Source: JARLFX01 sp036404255
GTDB lineage: Bacteria > Acidobacteriota > Terriglobia > Terriglobales > Acidobacteriaceae
NCBI GenBank assembly: GCA_036404255.1
Contig: DASWOP010000185.1
Coordinates: 1 to 24,209, forward strand
Direction: 5' to 3'
Length of the DNA: 24,209 nucleotides
In this document: in pieces, positions 8,125 to 15,847 of the stretch
Layout of the letters: each line of letters starts with the position of its first letter
How positions within the stretch are numbered: position 1 is the first letter of the stretch
Position numbers and translations under genes: made by a program
Notes under the pieces: model-generated
The model's database searches: none
What the model was told of the DNA's origin: nothing
What the model saw: only the letters and a program-made list of their open reading frames with translations

Positions 8125-8994
8125 TTAGCGATGACCGCCACCACCACCACCGCCGCCGTGCGATCCGCCACCGCCGCCGCTGAACCCGCCGCCACCACCA
8201 CGGCTGAATCCACCGCCACCGCCACTGCTGTGGCTCATGCCACCGCCGCCGCTAAAGTTGCCGCCGCCGGAAGGGCGTGCGTAGCTCTGAGGGCTGCCGC
8301 CGCGTGAATTGCCACCGCCACCGCTGAAGGAGTGGTTCTCACCGCCAGCGTAGGCACCACGGTTGAAGCCACCCTGCTGCTGCGCGAAGCTGTGACTACC
8401 CTGGCCGTTGGAGCCGCGGTTGAAGCCACCGGATTCGCCACGGTTGAAGCCGGAAGAGCGGATTGCGCCGCTGCGACCGTCACGGAAGCCGCCACGATTC
8501 TCAAAGCCCTGGTGCGAGTAGCCACCGCCGTTGAACCGTTGCGAGTAGACGTTATGGAAGCCACCACCACCGATATGGTTGTACTCACGGTTGTAGAAGA
8601 AGCGTCCGCCGCGCCAGTAGCCGCCGTAGAAGCCGGCGCCGAAGTAGCCGAAGCCATAGTTGATGCCACCGTAGTAGCCGATGTTGCGGCCCCAGTAACC
8701 GGTGTGCCAGGCATAGAAGCCATCGCCCCAGCCCCAGTAGCCAGGCGTCCAGAGAGCGCCCTCATAAGGGGCGAGAACCCATGCACCGTCTACCCAGTAG
8801 TAGCCATCGTCACCGTAGGCCCAGTAGCCAGGCGTCCAGATGTAACCATCGCCAGGGCATAGAGGCTGTTCGTAGACCGGGATAGCGGGAGGCGCAACGG
8901 CAACCGAAACAAAGACTCCAGCATGCGCCAGCGCGGGAACAGCGAGAAGTGCGACGGCGAGAGAAGCATTGCGAAGTGTGCGGAGTAATTTCAT
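8125..8994 (-). CDS. secreted WXXGXW-repeat protein with Gly/Ser-rich tail
   Basis: This 289-residue protein starts with a signal peptide (MKLLRTLRNASLAVALLAVP, likely cleaved after ALAHA at about residue 25). It continues with CPGDGYIWTPGYWAYGDDGY, a YYWVDGAWV unit, and GALWTPGYWGWGDG, which are repeats of the WXXGXW/YXWGXW type. Residues from about 150 to the end are low-complexity Gly/Ser/Asn/Arg with almost pure glycine runs near the C-terminus. The family is known mainly as predicted exported proteins of unclear function; a cell-surface or periplasmic structural role is inference. It lies antisense inside the dcw cluster next to a paralogue (9259-10341) that shares the first 150 or so residues. 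A candidate promoter is at 9107-9134 and termination is at 8076-8106. Long open frames on the + strand here are shadows. Confidence 0.9.
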   Translation of the reverse strand: MKLLRTLRNASLAVALLAVPALAHAGVFVSVAVAPPAIPVYEQPLCPGDGYIWTPGYWAYGDDGYYWVDGAWVLAPYEGALWTPGYWGWGDGFYAWHTGYWGRNIGYYGGINYGFGYFGAGFYGGYWRGGRFFYNREYNHIGGGGFHNVYSQRFNGGGYSHQGFENRGGFRDGRSGAIRSSGFNRGESGGFNRGSNGQGSHSFAQQQGGFNRGAYAGGENHSFSGGGGNSRGGSPQSYARPSGGGNFSGGGGMSHSSGGGGGFSRGGGGGFSGGGGGSHGGGGGGGGHR

Positions 8995-9106
8995 GTAATT
9001 TCCTTGCTGAAGGCTGCTTCGGTTAGCCGGTAGTGCCTGGCTGCAGCGGCTTGCGAGAAGCCTCAGCTTGAGCTATCGGTCCGCTGTATTGGGTCCGGTT
9101 GCTCGG

Positions 9107-9134
9107 TTTATATAGACTCACATTTTGACACAAA
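9107..9134 (-). promoter_or_regulatory. candidate promoter of the first WXXGXW gene
   Basis: On the - strand TTTGTG (9129-9134) and TATAAA (9107-9112) are separated by 16 bases; an overlapping TATATA is also present. The leader to the ATG at 8994 would be about 105 bases. Heptamers GTTGCTC/GAGCAAC occur at 9098-9104, 9135-9141 and 9162-9168, bracketing the promoter, and might be regulator half-sites. This is sequence pattern only. Confidence 0.4.
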
Positions 9135-9202
9135 GTTGCTCTTTCGCAAGGGCCGTGAATTGAGCAACATGCGGACAGCATTTTGGCATGTTGACGACAC
9201 GC

Positions 9203-9237
9203 AAAAAGAAAAGGACGGCCGATGTTCCGACCGTCCT
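9203..9237 (-). terminator. intrinsic terminator of the second WXXGXW gene
   Basis: On the - strand a 7-bp stem AGGACGG (9231-9237) pairs with CCGTCCT (9212-9218) across a 12-base loop and is followed by TTTTCTTTTT. It begins about 20 bases beyond the TGA of the gene at 9259, so the two antisense paralogues appear to be separate transcription units. Confidence 0.75.
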
Positions 9238-9258
9238 CTTGTGTAGAAGTGCATGGGA

Positions 9259-10341
9259 TCAACGATGGCGCTCTTCACCGCCGCCGCCTTGTCCTCCACC
9301 GCCCTGCGGGCGCGCCTGCTGCTGAGCCTGCGGGCGAGCCTGCTGTTGCTGTTGTGGACGTGCCTGCTGCTGCGGTTGAGCTTGCTGCTGTGGACGTGCC
9401 TGCTGCTGCATCTGCTGTGGGCGCGCCTGAGGCTGAGCCTGCTGTGGACGAGCCTGCTGCTGTGGACGTGCCTGCTGTTGCGGTTGCGCCTGTTGACGCC
9501 CCTGCTGCTGTGGCTGGTTCGCGCCGCCAGAACGATTGTTCTGGACGGAGCGACCTGCGGGTGCATTGCGCGCTGCCTGAATCGCCTGCGGGTTGGCGGG
9601 ATGACCCAGCGCCTGCTGGAATCCCTGACGGCCTGCACGATCGGTAGCGGTTACGGCCGGCTGGCCGTGGTTGACGTTGGCAAACTGCGCGCGATTGGAG
9701 GCAGCGGCACGCTCATGCTGCTGTTGCATTGGCACGGAGTTGATGTGCTGTTCGTGCTCGGCTACGCGCTCCTGCGGGGAGCGATCTGCACGTATGCCAC
9801 CCTGGCCACCGTTGAAGGCAACACGGCTATGGTTTTCGATGTTCACCTGACGCGAGTAGACGTTGTGTACGCGGCGGTCGTCGATACGATTGATGGTGCG
9901 ATTGTAGGTGAAGGCACCGTGGTTCCAATAACCACCCTCATAGCCTCGGCCAAAGTAGCCGTAGCCATAGTTCACGCCACCGTAGAAGCCGATGTGGAGG
10001 CCCCAGTAGCCACCATGCCACATGTAAGCACCATCACCCCAGCCCCAGTAGCCGGGTGTCCAGAGGGCTCCAGTGTAGGGCGCAAGCACCCATGTGCCGG
10101 GAACCCAGTAGTATCCGCCATCGGGCGCATAGCCCCAGTAGCCGGGTGTCCAGATATAACCATCGCCGGGGCAGTATGGCTGTTCGTAGACCGGCAGCTC
10201 GGGAGGAGCAATGTTAACGGAGACAAAGACGCCAGCGAAGCTGGAAGCGGGAACCGCCAGGAGCGCCACAAGAAGCAGAAAATAACGCAGGAAGCGAGAA
10301 GCTCTCACAAGTACCTTCACCCGGTGGTTCTTCGATCTCAT
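9259..10341 (-). CDS. secreted WXXGXW-repeat protein with Gln/Pro/Arg-rich tail
   Basis: This is a paralogue of the adjacent gene at 8125. Read from the ATG at 10341 it has 360 residues with a signal peptide ending near PASSFAG. The GTG at 10320 would give an N-terminus aligning better with the paralogue (VKVLVRAS against MKLLRTLR), so the start is uncertain; a TTG at 10380 also exists but looks unlikely. Shared features are CPGDGYIWTPGYWGY, GALWTPGYWGWGDG and NYGYGYFGRG. After a more ordinary central part, the last 110 or so residues are runs of QQQARPQ-like repeats ending in GGGGQGGGGEERHR. The function is unknown; a surface or matrix role is inference. Termination is at 9203-9237. Confidence 0.88.
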   Translation of the reverse strand: MRSKNHRVKVLVRASRFLRYFLLLVALLAVPASSFAGVFVSVNIAPPELPVYEQPYCPGDGYIWTPGYWGYAPDGGYYWVPGTWVLAPYTGALWTPGYWGWGDGAYMWHGGYWGLHIGFYGGVNYGYGYFGRGYEGGYWNHGAFTYNRTINRIDDRRVHNVYSRQVNIENHSRVAFNGGQGGIRADRSPQERVAEHEQHINSVPMQQQHERAAASNRAQFANVNHGQPAVTATDRAGRQGFQQALGHPANPQAIQAARNAPAGRSVQNNRSGGANQPQQQGRQQAQPQQQARPQQQARPQQAQPQARPQQMQQQARPQQQAQPQQQARPQQQQQARPQAQQQARPQGGGGQGGGGEERHR

Positions 10342-10565
10342 CCGGTGGAACTTTACATCTCCGGCGTACGAGAACCCCAAGGCATTGCCTATCTGGACTT
10401 ACTTCAACAGGCAAGTGTACAGACGCACTTTATACGATTCTGTTGCGGTGCCTGCTGTTGCTTATCCAATAGATTTAGAAGCATCTTATTCCAGTGATCA
10501 CGCATCATGCACGCGATGCCGGCGGAGCGCTGGTAGAGTGGAAAGAGACTCTTTTAAAACCTCAC
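10342..10565. other. divergent intergenic region between WXXGXW gene and murC
   Basis: This divergent region should hold promoters for both the - strand secreted-protein gene and the + strand murC unit. I could not assign good -35/-10 pairs. An exact dyad AAAGAG-A-CTCTTT lies at 10542-10554, 11 bases before the murC ATG, and may be an operator or affect translation initiation. A GTG at 10494 is in frame with murC, but the added residues do not resemble MurC. Confidence 0.35.
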
Positions 10566-11951
10566 ATGTTCGCAACTCCTCAGCGCATTCACTTTATCGG
10601 TATCGGCGGCATTGGCATGAGCGGCATAGCCGAGATATTGCTGACGCTGGGTTATACCGTTTCGGGCTCTGACCTGAAGCGCACTGCCGTGACTGACCGG
10701 CTGGAGATTCTGGGCGCAACGGTGCATGAAGGCCACCGCGCGGAGAATGCGACAGGCGCTGATGTGGTGGTGACGAGCTCGGCGGTGTCTCCGCAAAACC
10801 CGGAGGTGCTGGAGGCGCGAGCACACAAAATCCCAGTCATCATGCGTGGCGAGATGCTGGCTGAACTGATGCGGCTGAAGTACGGCATTGCAGTGGCCGG
10901 CATGCACGGCAAGACGACGACTACATCGATGATTGCGGCGGTGCTGGCGGCAGGAGAGATGGACCCGACGGTGGTGGTGGGTGGCCGCGTGGAAGCGCTG
11001 GGATCGAATGCTCGGTTTGGGCGTTCGCGCTACCTGGTGGCCGAGGCGGATGAGAGCGACCGCAGCTTCCTGAAGCTGATGCCGATCCTGGCGGTGGTGA
11101 CGAATCTTGATCGCGAACACATGGACACGTATCGCGATATGAACGACGTGCAGGATGCGTTTGTTGAGTTCATGAACAAGGTTCCGTTCTATGGCGCGGT
11201 GGTGGCGTGTGCGGATGATGAGCTGCTGCGCGGGATTCTGCCGCGAGTACGGCGCAAGGTGGTGACGTACGGGTTCCATGCCGAGGCGGATTGCAGGGTG
11301 GAGATGTTGCCGAAGAGCACCGAATGCCATGCGCGCTTTGTGTTGCATATGGGCAAAGATGCGCTGGGGCCGTTTGACCTGCATGTGCCTGGACGGCACA
11401 ACGTCTTAAACGCAGCGGCAGCGGCTGCGATTGGGCTGCAACTGCAGATCGCGCCGGAAAAGATTGTGACCGGGCTGAGCAGTTTTTGCGGGGTGGACCG
11501 GCGGTTCCAGCAGAAGGGAAGCGCGCGGGGCGTGGCGGTGGTGGACGACTACGGGCATCATCCGACGGAGATACGGGCCACGCTGCAGGCGGCGCGTGAG
11601 TGCGGATTCGGCCATGTGCATGTGCTCTTTCAGCCGCATCGGTATACGCGGACCCGCGATATGCTGGCGGAGTTTACAGATGCGTTCAGTGATGCATCGA
11701 GTTTGGAAGTGCTGGACATCTATGCTGCGAGCGAGCAGCCGATTGAAGGCGTGACTGCGCAGGCGCTGGTGAAGGCTATTGCCAGCGGCAAACATGCGCC
11801 GGCGGTGGTGGAGTATGCGGCAAACTTTGCCGAGGCGGCGCAGCGGCTGGCGGCGCGCGCGAAGGACGGTGACCTGGTGATTACGCTGGGCGCGGGGAAT
11901 GTGTCGCAGGCTGGGGCCGTGGTGCTGGACGCGCTGAAGGCTGGGAAGTAA
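10566..11951 (+). CDS. murC: UDP-N-acetylmuramate:L-alanine ligase MurC
   Basis: MurC is the cytoplasmic ligase that adds the first peptide residue, L-alanine, to UDP-MurNAc. ATG 10566 is chosen because it gives the standard MurC beginning (MFATPQRIHFIGIGGIGMSG); the longer GTG start at 10494 is not supported. The protein has 461 residues. The N-terminal nucleotide-binding GIGGIGMSGIAE and the ATP loop GMHGKTTTT (112-120) are present, as are AEADESDRSFL, HNVLNAAAA and VDDYGHHPTEI in the following domains. No clear Shine-Dalgarno is seen within 12 bases. It starts a new transcription unit after the antisense insertion. The stop overlaps the next small gene as TAATG. Confidence 0.96.
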   Translation: MFATPQRIHFIGIGGIGMSGIAEILLTLGYTVSGSDLKRTAVTDRLEILGATVHEGHRAENATGADVVVTSSAVSPQNPEVLEARAHKIPVIMRGEMLAELMRLKYGIAVAGMHGKTTTTSMIAAVLAAGEMDPTVVVGGRVEALGSNARFGRSRYLVAEADESDRSFLKLMPILAVVTNLDREHMDTYRDMNDVQDAFVEFMNKVPFYGAVVACADDELLRGILPRVRRKVVTYGFHAEADCRVEMLPKSTECHARFVLHMGKDALGPFDLHVPGRHNVLNAAAAAAIGLQLQIAPEKIVTGLSSFCGVDRRFQQKGSARGVAVVDDYGHHPTEIRATLQAARECGFGHVHVLFQPHRYTRTRDMLAEFTDAFSDASSLEVLDIYAASEQPIEGVTAQALVKAIASGKHAPAVVEYAANFAEAAQRLAARAKDGDLVITLGAGNVSQAGAVVLDALKAGK

Positions 11952-12118
11952 TGGCTGAGAAGAGGCTGACAAAATATGATCCTGCCGAGGATTTGACCTC
12001 TGACAAAGCTATTGCGATCTTTATGGCGGAAGCTTTTGAGACGAATGACGTTCGCTATATCTCACATGCGCTGGGCGTTGTTGCTCGCGCTAAGGGCATG
12101 CCTCAGATTGCTAGTTAG
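11951..12118 (+). pseudogene. truncated addiction-module antidote (HigA-like) protein
   Basis: This 55-residue open frame starts within the murC stop (TAATG). Its sequence, including YDPAEDLTSDKAIAIFMAEA and ISHALGVVARAKGMPQIA, matches from memory the N-terminal half of the small 'putative addiction module antidote protein' family, usually about 95-100 residues. The frame stops where the helix-turn-helix recognition part should follow, so the DNA-binding half is missing. No RelE/HigB-type toxin gene is adjacent. The next bases contain no clear continuation in any frame and run into a dispersed repeat at 12185. A decayed fragment left by recombination is the likeliest reading; a functional micro-protein is possible. 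Family assignment is by recognition, not by a search. Confidence 0.6.
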
Positions 12119-12184
12119 CATGGTGGGTCAGATGCGTTGCTTGGACAGATCTACGGGGTTCGCTTGGTTGGAATCCTTAAAAAG

Positions 12185-12212
12185 CAGATTCTTCGCGCGC
12201 GCAGAATGACAG
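12185..12212 (+). repeat. dispersed repeat family A copy (AGATTCTTCG...CAGAATGACA)
   Basis: CAGATTCTTCG followed by GCGCGCAGAATGACAGG matches the core of repeats near 2991, 19025 and 23591. It lies between the antitoxin remnant and ftsQ. Confidence 0.6.
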
Positions 12213-12293
12213 GGGCGGAGAATCCGAATCCAGATAGTAAACAGAAAGCAATTTGTGTACCAGAGTGCTTACCTCGTGCGGCGGAATAAGCGG

Positions 12294-12321
12294 CTGCAAC
12301 GGGAAAGGTGCAAGGTATATT
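12294..12321 (+). promoter_or_regulatory. candidate promoter for ftsQAZ
   Basis: TATATT at 12316-12321 with a weak CTGCAA hexamer 16 bases upstream (12294-12299) lies about 50 bases before the ftsQ ATG. It is plausible because the preceding 170 bases are remnant and repeat DNA; the -35 match is poor. Confidence 0.28.
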
Positions 12322-12373
12322 GAGGTTTGGCGAACTCCGCGGCCTTTGCTCAGGCTTGCGAAAACTTAGTGTT

Positions 12374-13897
12374 ATGAATCGGCAAACGACAGCAGTGCTG
12401 GACCACGACGACGCAGATGCGGCGTCGGCCGATCGCTATCGCCCGGATACGTACTCGGGGCGACTTGGCGATCAGCTGGCGGACCGGCAGACGCCTGTGC
12501 CCAAGCGGGTGCTGCGCCGGGTGACGCCTGCCGAGGAGATCTACGACGATACGGGCGACAGTTCGTTCCTGCGCGCGCAGACACGGATTCGTGTGCGCAG
12601 GGGGCTGGTGCCGCAGAGCCTGTGGGGTAAGGTCTTCGCTGGTTTTGCGGTCTTCATCACGCTGTGCGTGGTGATTGCGGGCGGGCTGGTGGTTCGCAAA
12701 TTTCTATTGCACGATTCACGCTTTCAGATTGCCTCTTCCGCCGACGTTCAGATCGATGGCAACAGCCATGTGAGCCGGGCGCAACTGTTGAGCATCTTTG
12801 GCGAAGATATTGGGCGCAATCTGTTTCATGTTCCGCTGGCGCAGCGCCGCCTGGACCTGGAGACGTTGCCATGGGTGGAGCATGCGACCGTGATGCGGTT
12901 GCTGCCGGACCGGCTGCGGGTGAGCGTGGTGGAGCGGACGCCGGTGGCCTTTGTTCGCCAGGGCGCGGGTATTGGACTGGTGGATGCGTATGGCGTGCTC
13001 CTGGATATGCCGGAAGATGACGCGCATGGTGGGAAGTACTCTTTTCCTGTGCTGACGGGCATTATCGCGGTTGATCCGCTTTCGACCCGCGCGGCACGGA
13101 TGAAGATCTATCAGCAGTTCATCCACGAGATTGATTCCAATGGGCCGAAGATATCCGACACGCTGAGCGAAGTGGATGTAAGCGATCCGGAAGACGTGAA
13201 GGCGCTGATTCCTGACCATAGCTCCGAGATACTGGTGCACTTCGGCGACCAGAATTTTCTGCAGCGCTACCAGAGCTACGAACAGCAACTGCAAGCATGG
13301 CGCACACAGTATCCGAATCTTTCGTCGGTGGACATGCGGTATGACAAACAGGCTGTGCTGAGCATGGGGCAGCATACGAGTGCTCCGGTGGGCGATGCGC
13401 CTTCGGCTGGTGGTGCGGCGAACGTGGCGGTGGAGCCAGCTCCGGTGGCGAATCCAGTGGTGGCTCCGGCGGTAGTGGGAAAGAAATCTGCGGCGACACC
13501 CGCACAGGTGGAAGCCAAAACAGCGGCGAAACCAGCGACCGCAAAGAAGCCGGTTGCGCCCGCGGTTACGGCGGGCAAAGTGACGGCTCCAGCGGTGAAA
13601 CCTGCGGTAAAGCCCACGGCTACACCGGCGGTGGCTGTGGCAAAGACTCCGGCAGCGGCCCCGACGGCATCCAAACCGCAGGGTAAGGCAGCGGCAACAC
13701 CGGCAGCTACGGCTGCGGGCAAGCCTGCTTCTGGCGCGGCTCCAACGGCGTTCAGCATGCAGCATCCGCTCACGCAGGCGTACGATGTGCCAGTAAAGAA
13801 GAGTGCCGCAAAGCCGAAATCTGCCACGAAAGCGAAACCGGGCGCAAAAGCGCACGCAGCTGTGGTGAAATCGAAGAAGACGGCTAAACCGGCGTAG
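12374..13897 (+). CDS. ftsQ: cell division protein FtsQ with long Ala/Lys/Pro-rich C-terminal tail
   Basis: FtsQ is a single-pass inner-membrane divisome protein that links early and late division components. ATG 12374 gives 507 residues; a GTG at 12308 would add 22. There is a long cytoplasmic N-terminus (about 1-85), one membrane segment at about 87-107, and a POTRA-type domain at about 117-190 (FQIASSADVQIDGNSHVSRA to LRVSVVERTPVAFV). The FtsQ domain follows (GLVDAYGVLLDMP, FPVLTG), ending near residue 333. Residues 335-507 are a low-complexity tail rich in Ala, Lys, Pro, Thr and Val, resembling histone-H1-like repeats and predicted to be periplasmic. FtsQ is usually 250-300 residues, so the tail is unusual. 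ftsA follows after 55 bases. Confidence 0.9.
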   Translation: MNRQTTAVLDHDDADAASADRYRPDTYSGRLGDQLADRQTPVPKRVLRRVTPAEEIYDDTGDSSFLRAQTRIRVRRGLVPQSLWGKVFAGFAVFITLCVVIAGGLVVRKFLLHDSRFQIASSADVQIDGNSHVSRAQLLSIFGEDIGRNLFHVPLAQRRLDLETLPWVEHATVMRLLPDRLRVSVVERTPVAFVRQGAGIGLVDAYGVLLDMPEDDAHGGKYSFPVLTGIIAVDPLSTRAARMKIYQQFIHEIDSNGPKISDTLSEVDVSDPEDVKALIPDHSSEILVHFGDQNFLQRYQSYEQQLQAWRTQYPNLSSVDMRYDKQAVLSMGQHTSAPVGDAPSAGGAANVAVEPAPVANPVVAPAVVGKKSAATPAQVEAKTAAKPATAKKPVAPAVTAGKVTAPAVKPAVKPTATPAVAVAKTPAAAPTASKPQGKAAATPAATAAGKPASGAAPTAFSMQHPLTQAYDVPVKKSAAKPKSATKAKPGAKAHAAVVKSKKTAKPA

Positions 13898-13952
13898 GCG
13901 ATTCAGCTCGCACCGTTGCAAACCATTAGTGCCCTGAGCAGCGAAAGGCCCC

Positions 13953-15191
13953 ATGAAGCAGGACCGCGAAAATCTCATCACTGTGCTGGACGCCGGGAGC
14001 GCGAAGGTGTGCGTTCTGGTGGCCGAGGTGCAGGATGGCGTGCTGCGCTATCGTGGGCACGGCGTGGGCAAGGCCAAGGGTATGCGCAAGGGGCTAATTG
14101 CGGACCTTGGGCCGGCGGCGGCGGTGATCAACGAAGTAGCGCTGACGGCGGAGCGGGTGGCGAAGGCGCCGATCGAATCTGCGATTGTGGGGATTGGCGG
14201 CGCGCATGTGCGCGGGGTAAACAGCCGCGGCGGCATCAGCATGGGCAACCGGATGCGCGAGATTACGAGGGAAGAGGTTCGCGCCGCGGTGGATCGCGCG
14301 AGGAGCATTAGCTTGCCGCCGGACCGCGAGGTGCTGCATCTGCTGCCGCAGGAGTTCATCGTGGACGATCAGGGCGGGATTCATGATCCTGTGGGCATGG
14401 TAGGCACGAAGCTGGAGGTGAACCTGCACATCTCGACGTGCTCGGGCGGCGCGGCGCAGAGCGTGATTACCTGCGCAAACAAGGCTGGGCTTGAAGTGAA
14501 GGACACGGTGTACGAGGGAATCGCGTCGGCTGAGAGTGTGCTTTCGGCGGACGAGCGCGAGTTGGGTGTGTGCCTGGCGGATATTGGCGCGAGCACGACG
14601 GAGCTGGCGGTGTTTTTTGAGGGCTCAATAGCGCACACGGCAGTGCTGCCCATCGGCGGCGAGCACTTTACGAATGATCTTGCGGTTGGGCTGCACGTGA
14701 GTGTGGAAGAGGCCGAGCACCTGAAGCGCGAGTACGGCAACTGCGTGGTGACGGCTGTGCCGACGCTGAACGAAGTGGAAGTGGGAGGCAGTCTGACGGC
14801 GGGTGTGGCGGGCGGCGGACAGCCTGCGCGGATGGTGCGGCAGCGTTTTCTGGCGGAGATTCTGGAGCCTCGCGCGCGCGAGCTGATGCAGATGTTGCGC
14901 GATAATCTGCGGCAGGGCGGCGTGTTGGAGGCTTTGGGTGCTGGCGTGGTATTGACCGGCGGCGGCGCACGGCTGGCAGGGCTGCTGGATGTGTCGGAGA
15001 GTCTGCTGCGTGTGCCCGCAAGGATTGGTTTCCCAGTGCCGCTCTCGCGCATGCCGCAGGAACTGGCGCAGCCGGAGTTTGCTACGGCGATCGGGATGTT
15101 GCTGTATACGCATCGCACGCAGATTCGTCGGGCGGCGGAAGAGCAGGGATTGCGCGCGAAGCTGCGGGCGATCTTTGCGGGAAGTTTCTAG
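13953..15191 (+). CDS. ftsA: cell division protein FtsA
   Basis: FtsA is an actin-fold ATPase that tethers FtsZ to the inner membrane. Its 412 residues begin with LITVLDAGSAKVCVLVAEV (phosphate-1 loop). They continue with the SHS2 subdomain (VGIGGAHVRGVNSRGGISM), the phosphate-2 region LADIGASTTELAVFFEGS, and the adenosine loop GVVLTGGGARLAGLLD. The C-terminus RAKLRAIFAGSF is a short amphipathic helix with basic and bulky hydrophobic residues, consistent with the membrane-targeting sequence of FtsA. GAAAGG precedes the ATG. ftsZ is normally next, but here an HNH gene of different base composition intervenes. Confidence 0.95.
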   Translation: MKQDRENLITVLDAGSAKVCVLVAEVQDGVLRYRGHGVGKAKGMRKGLIADLGPAAAVINEVALTAERVAKAPIESAIVGIGGAHVRGVNSRGGISMGNRMREITREEVRAAVDRARSISLPPDREVLHLLPQEFIVDDQGGIHDPVGMVGTKLEVNLHISTCSGGAAQSVITCANKAGLEVKDTVYEGIASAESVLSADERELGVCLADIGASTTELAVFFEGSIAHTAVLPIGGEHFTNDLAVGLHVSVEEAEHLKREYGNCVVTAVPTLNEVEVGGSLTAGVAGGGQPARMVRQRFLAEILEPRARELMQMLRDNLRQGGVLEALGAGVVLTGGGARLAGLLDVSESLLRVPARIGFPVPLSRMPQELAQPEFATAIGMLLYTHRTQIRRAAEEQGLRAKLRAIFAGSF

Positions 15192-15227
15192 TTGGACATC
15201 GATATCACGAACTAAAGAGTGAAACGA

Positions 15228-15794
15228 ATGCCACCTGTGAAGGTAAATGACTCCGTTACTGAAGAAGTAAGACGAAGAATCGAATCATTTTTTGAAAACA
15301 TTGATTGCACAAAACAATCGATAGAAAAGCATGGTCCACTTGAACCGATTCACGACAATTATTCTACTTACCTAAGACGGAAACTTTGGCGAACCATAAG
15401 AAATCGCATATGGGAACGGGATGGAAAGATCTGCTGTCGCTGTGGTGGAGCTGCAGACGCCGTTCACCATAGGAGTTATGAAGATGATGTAATGTTGGGG
15501 AATGATGATAGCCAGTTAGCCTCGATTTGCGAGGGCTGTCACACAGTTATCCACTTTGATGACAATGGCAATAGGCGCACTGCGGAAGAAACAGACAAAA
15601 TGCTGCTCGAAAGAACTGTAGCTGCGGATTTTCCAATACCAAAAGTTGACCTGCGACGGAAGCGGCACATTGAACCCGGCGGATGGCATCGTATGAGTGC
15701 AGTACAACGAAACGCATGGCGGTGCGAATACAATAAGCTAAGAGCTATTCGCTTGATGCAGCGATCTGAAGCCTCCCGTAAGACGACCCAATAG
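15228..15794 (+). CDS. HNH endonuclease-like protein inserted between ftsA and ftsZ
   Basis: The 188-residue protein has a zinc-containing HNH nuclease core. C69-x-x-C72 (CCRCGG) is followed by VHHRSY (H80-H81), N92 in MLGNDDSQL, and C101-EG-C104-H105 with H109 (CEGCHTVIHF). This matches the Cys-flanked HNH fold of small nucleases. The N-terminal 60 residues and the basic C-terminal 60 residues are not recognised. ATG 15228 is chosen because AAAGAG lies eight bases upstream; GTG 15219 is an alternative. Base composition is visibly more AT-rich than all neighbours, suggesting transfer. An intrinsic terminator about 100 bases downstream ends the unit. No partner protein is visible, so a homing, phage-derived or defence role cannot be chosen from the sequence. 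Confidence 0.8.
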   Translation: MPPVKVNDSVTEEVRRRIESFFENIDCTKQSIEKHGPLEPIHDNYSTYLRRKLWRTIRNRIWERDGKICCRCGGAADAVHHRSYEDDVMLGNDDSQLASICEGCHTVIHFDDNGNRRTAEETDKMLLERTVAADFPIPKVDLRRKRHIEPGGWHRMSAVQRNAWRCEYNKLRAIRLMQRSEASRKTTQ

Positions 15795-15847
15795 ACTCGT
15801 TTCATAATCTTGGCTGGACAGCAGCTTATTGAAACCTGCGAGTGAAG

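Noticed and set aside
8107..8600. Possible CRISPR or coding tandem repeat array in the CCACCGCC-rich stretch
   Set aside because: It is the reverse strand of codons for glycine-rich protein sequence; there are no regular spacers.
9253..10497. Leu-rich 414-codon + strand open frame opposite the second WXXGXW gene
   Set aside because: Its Leu runs are the reverse reading of the Gln-rich repeats; the - strand has a signal peptide and recognisable WXXGXW repeats.
10494..10565. GTG start for murC at 10494
   Set aside because: The added residues do not match MurC, whose normal N-terminus begins at the ATG at 10566.
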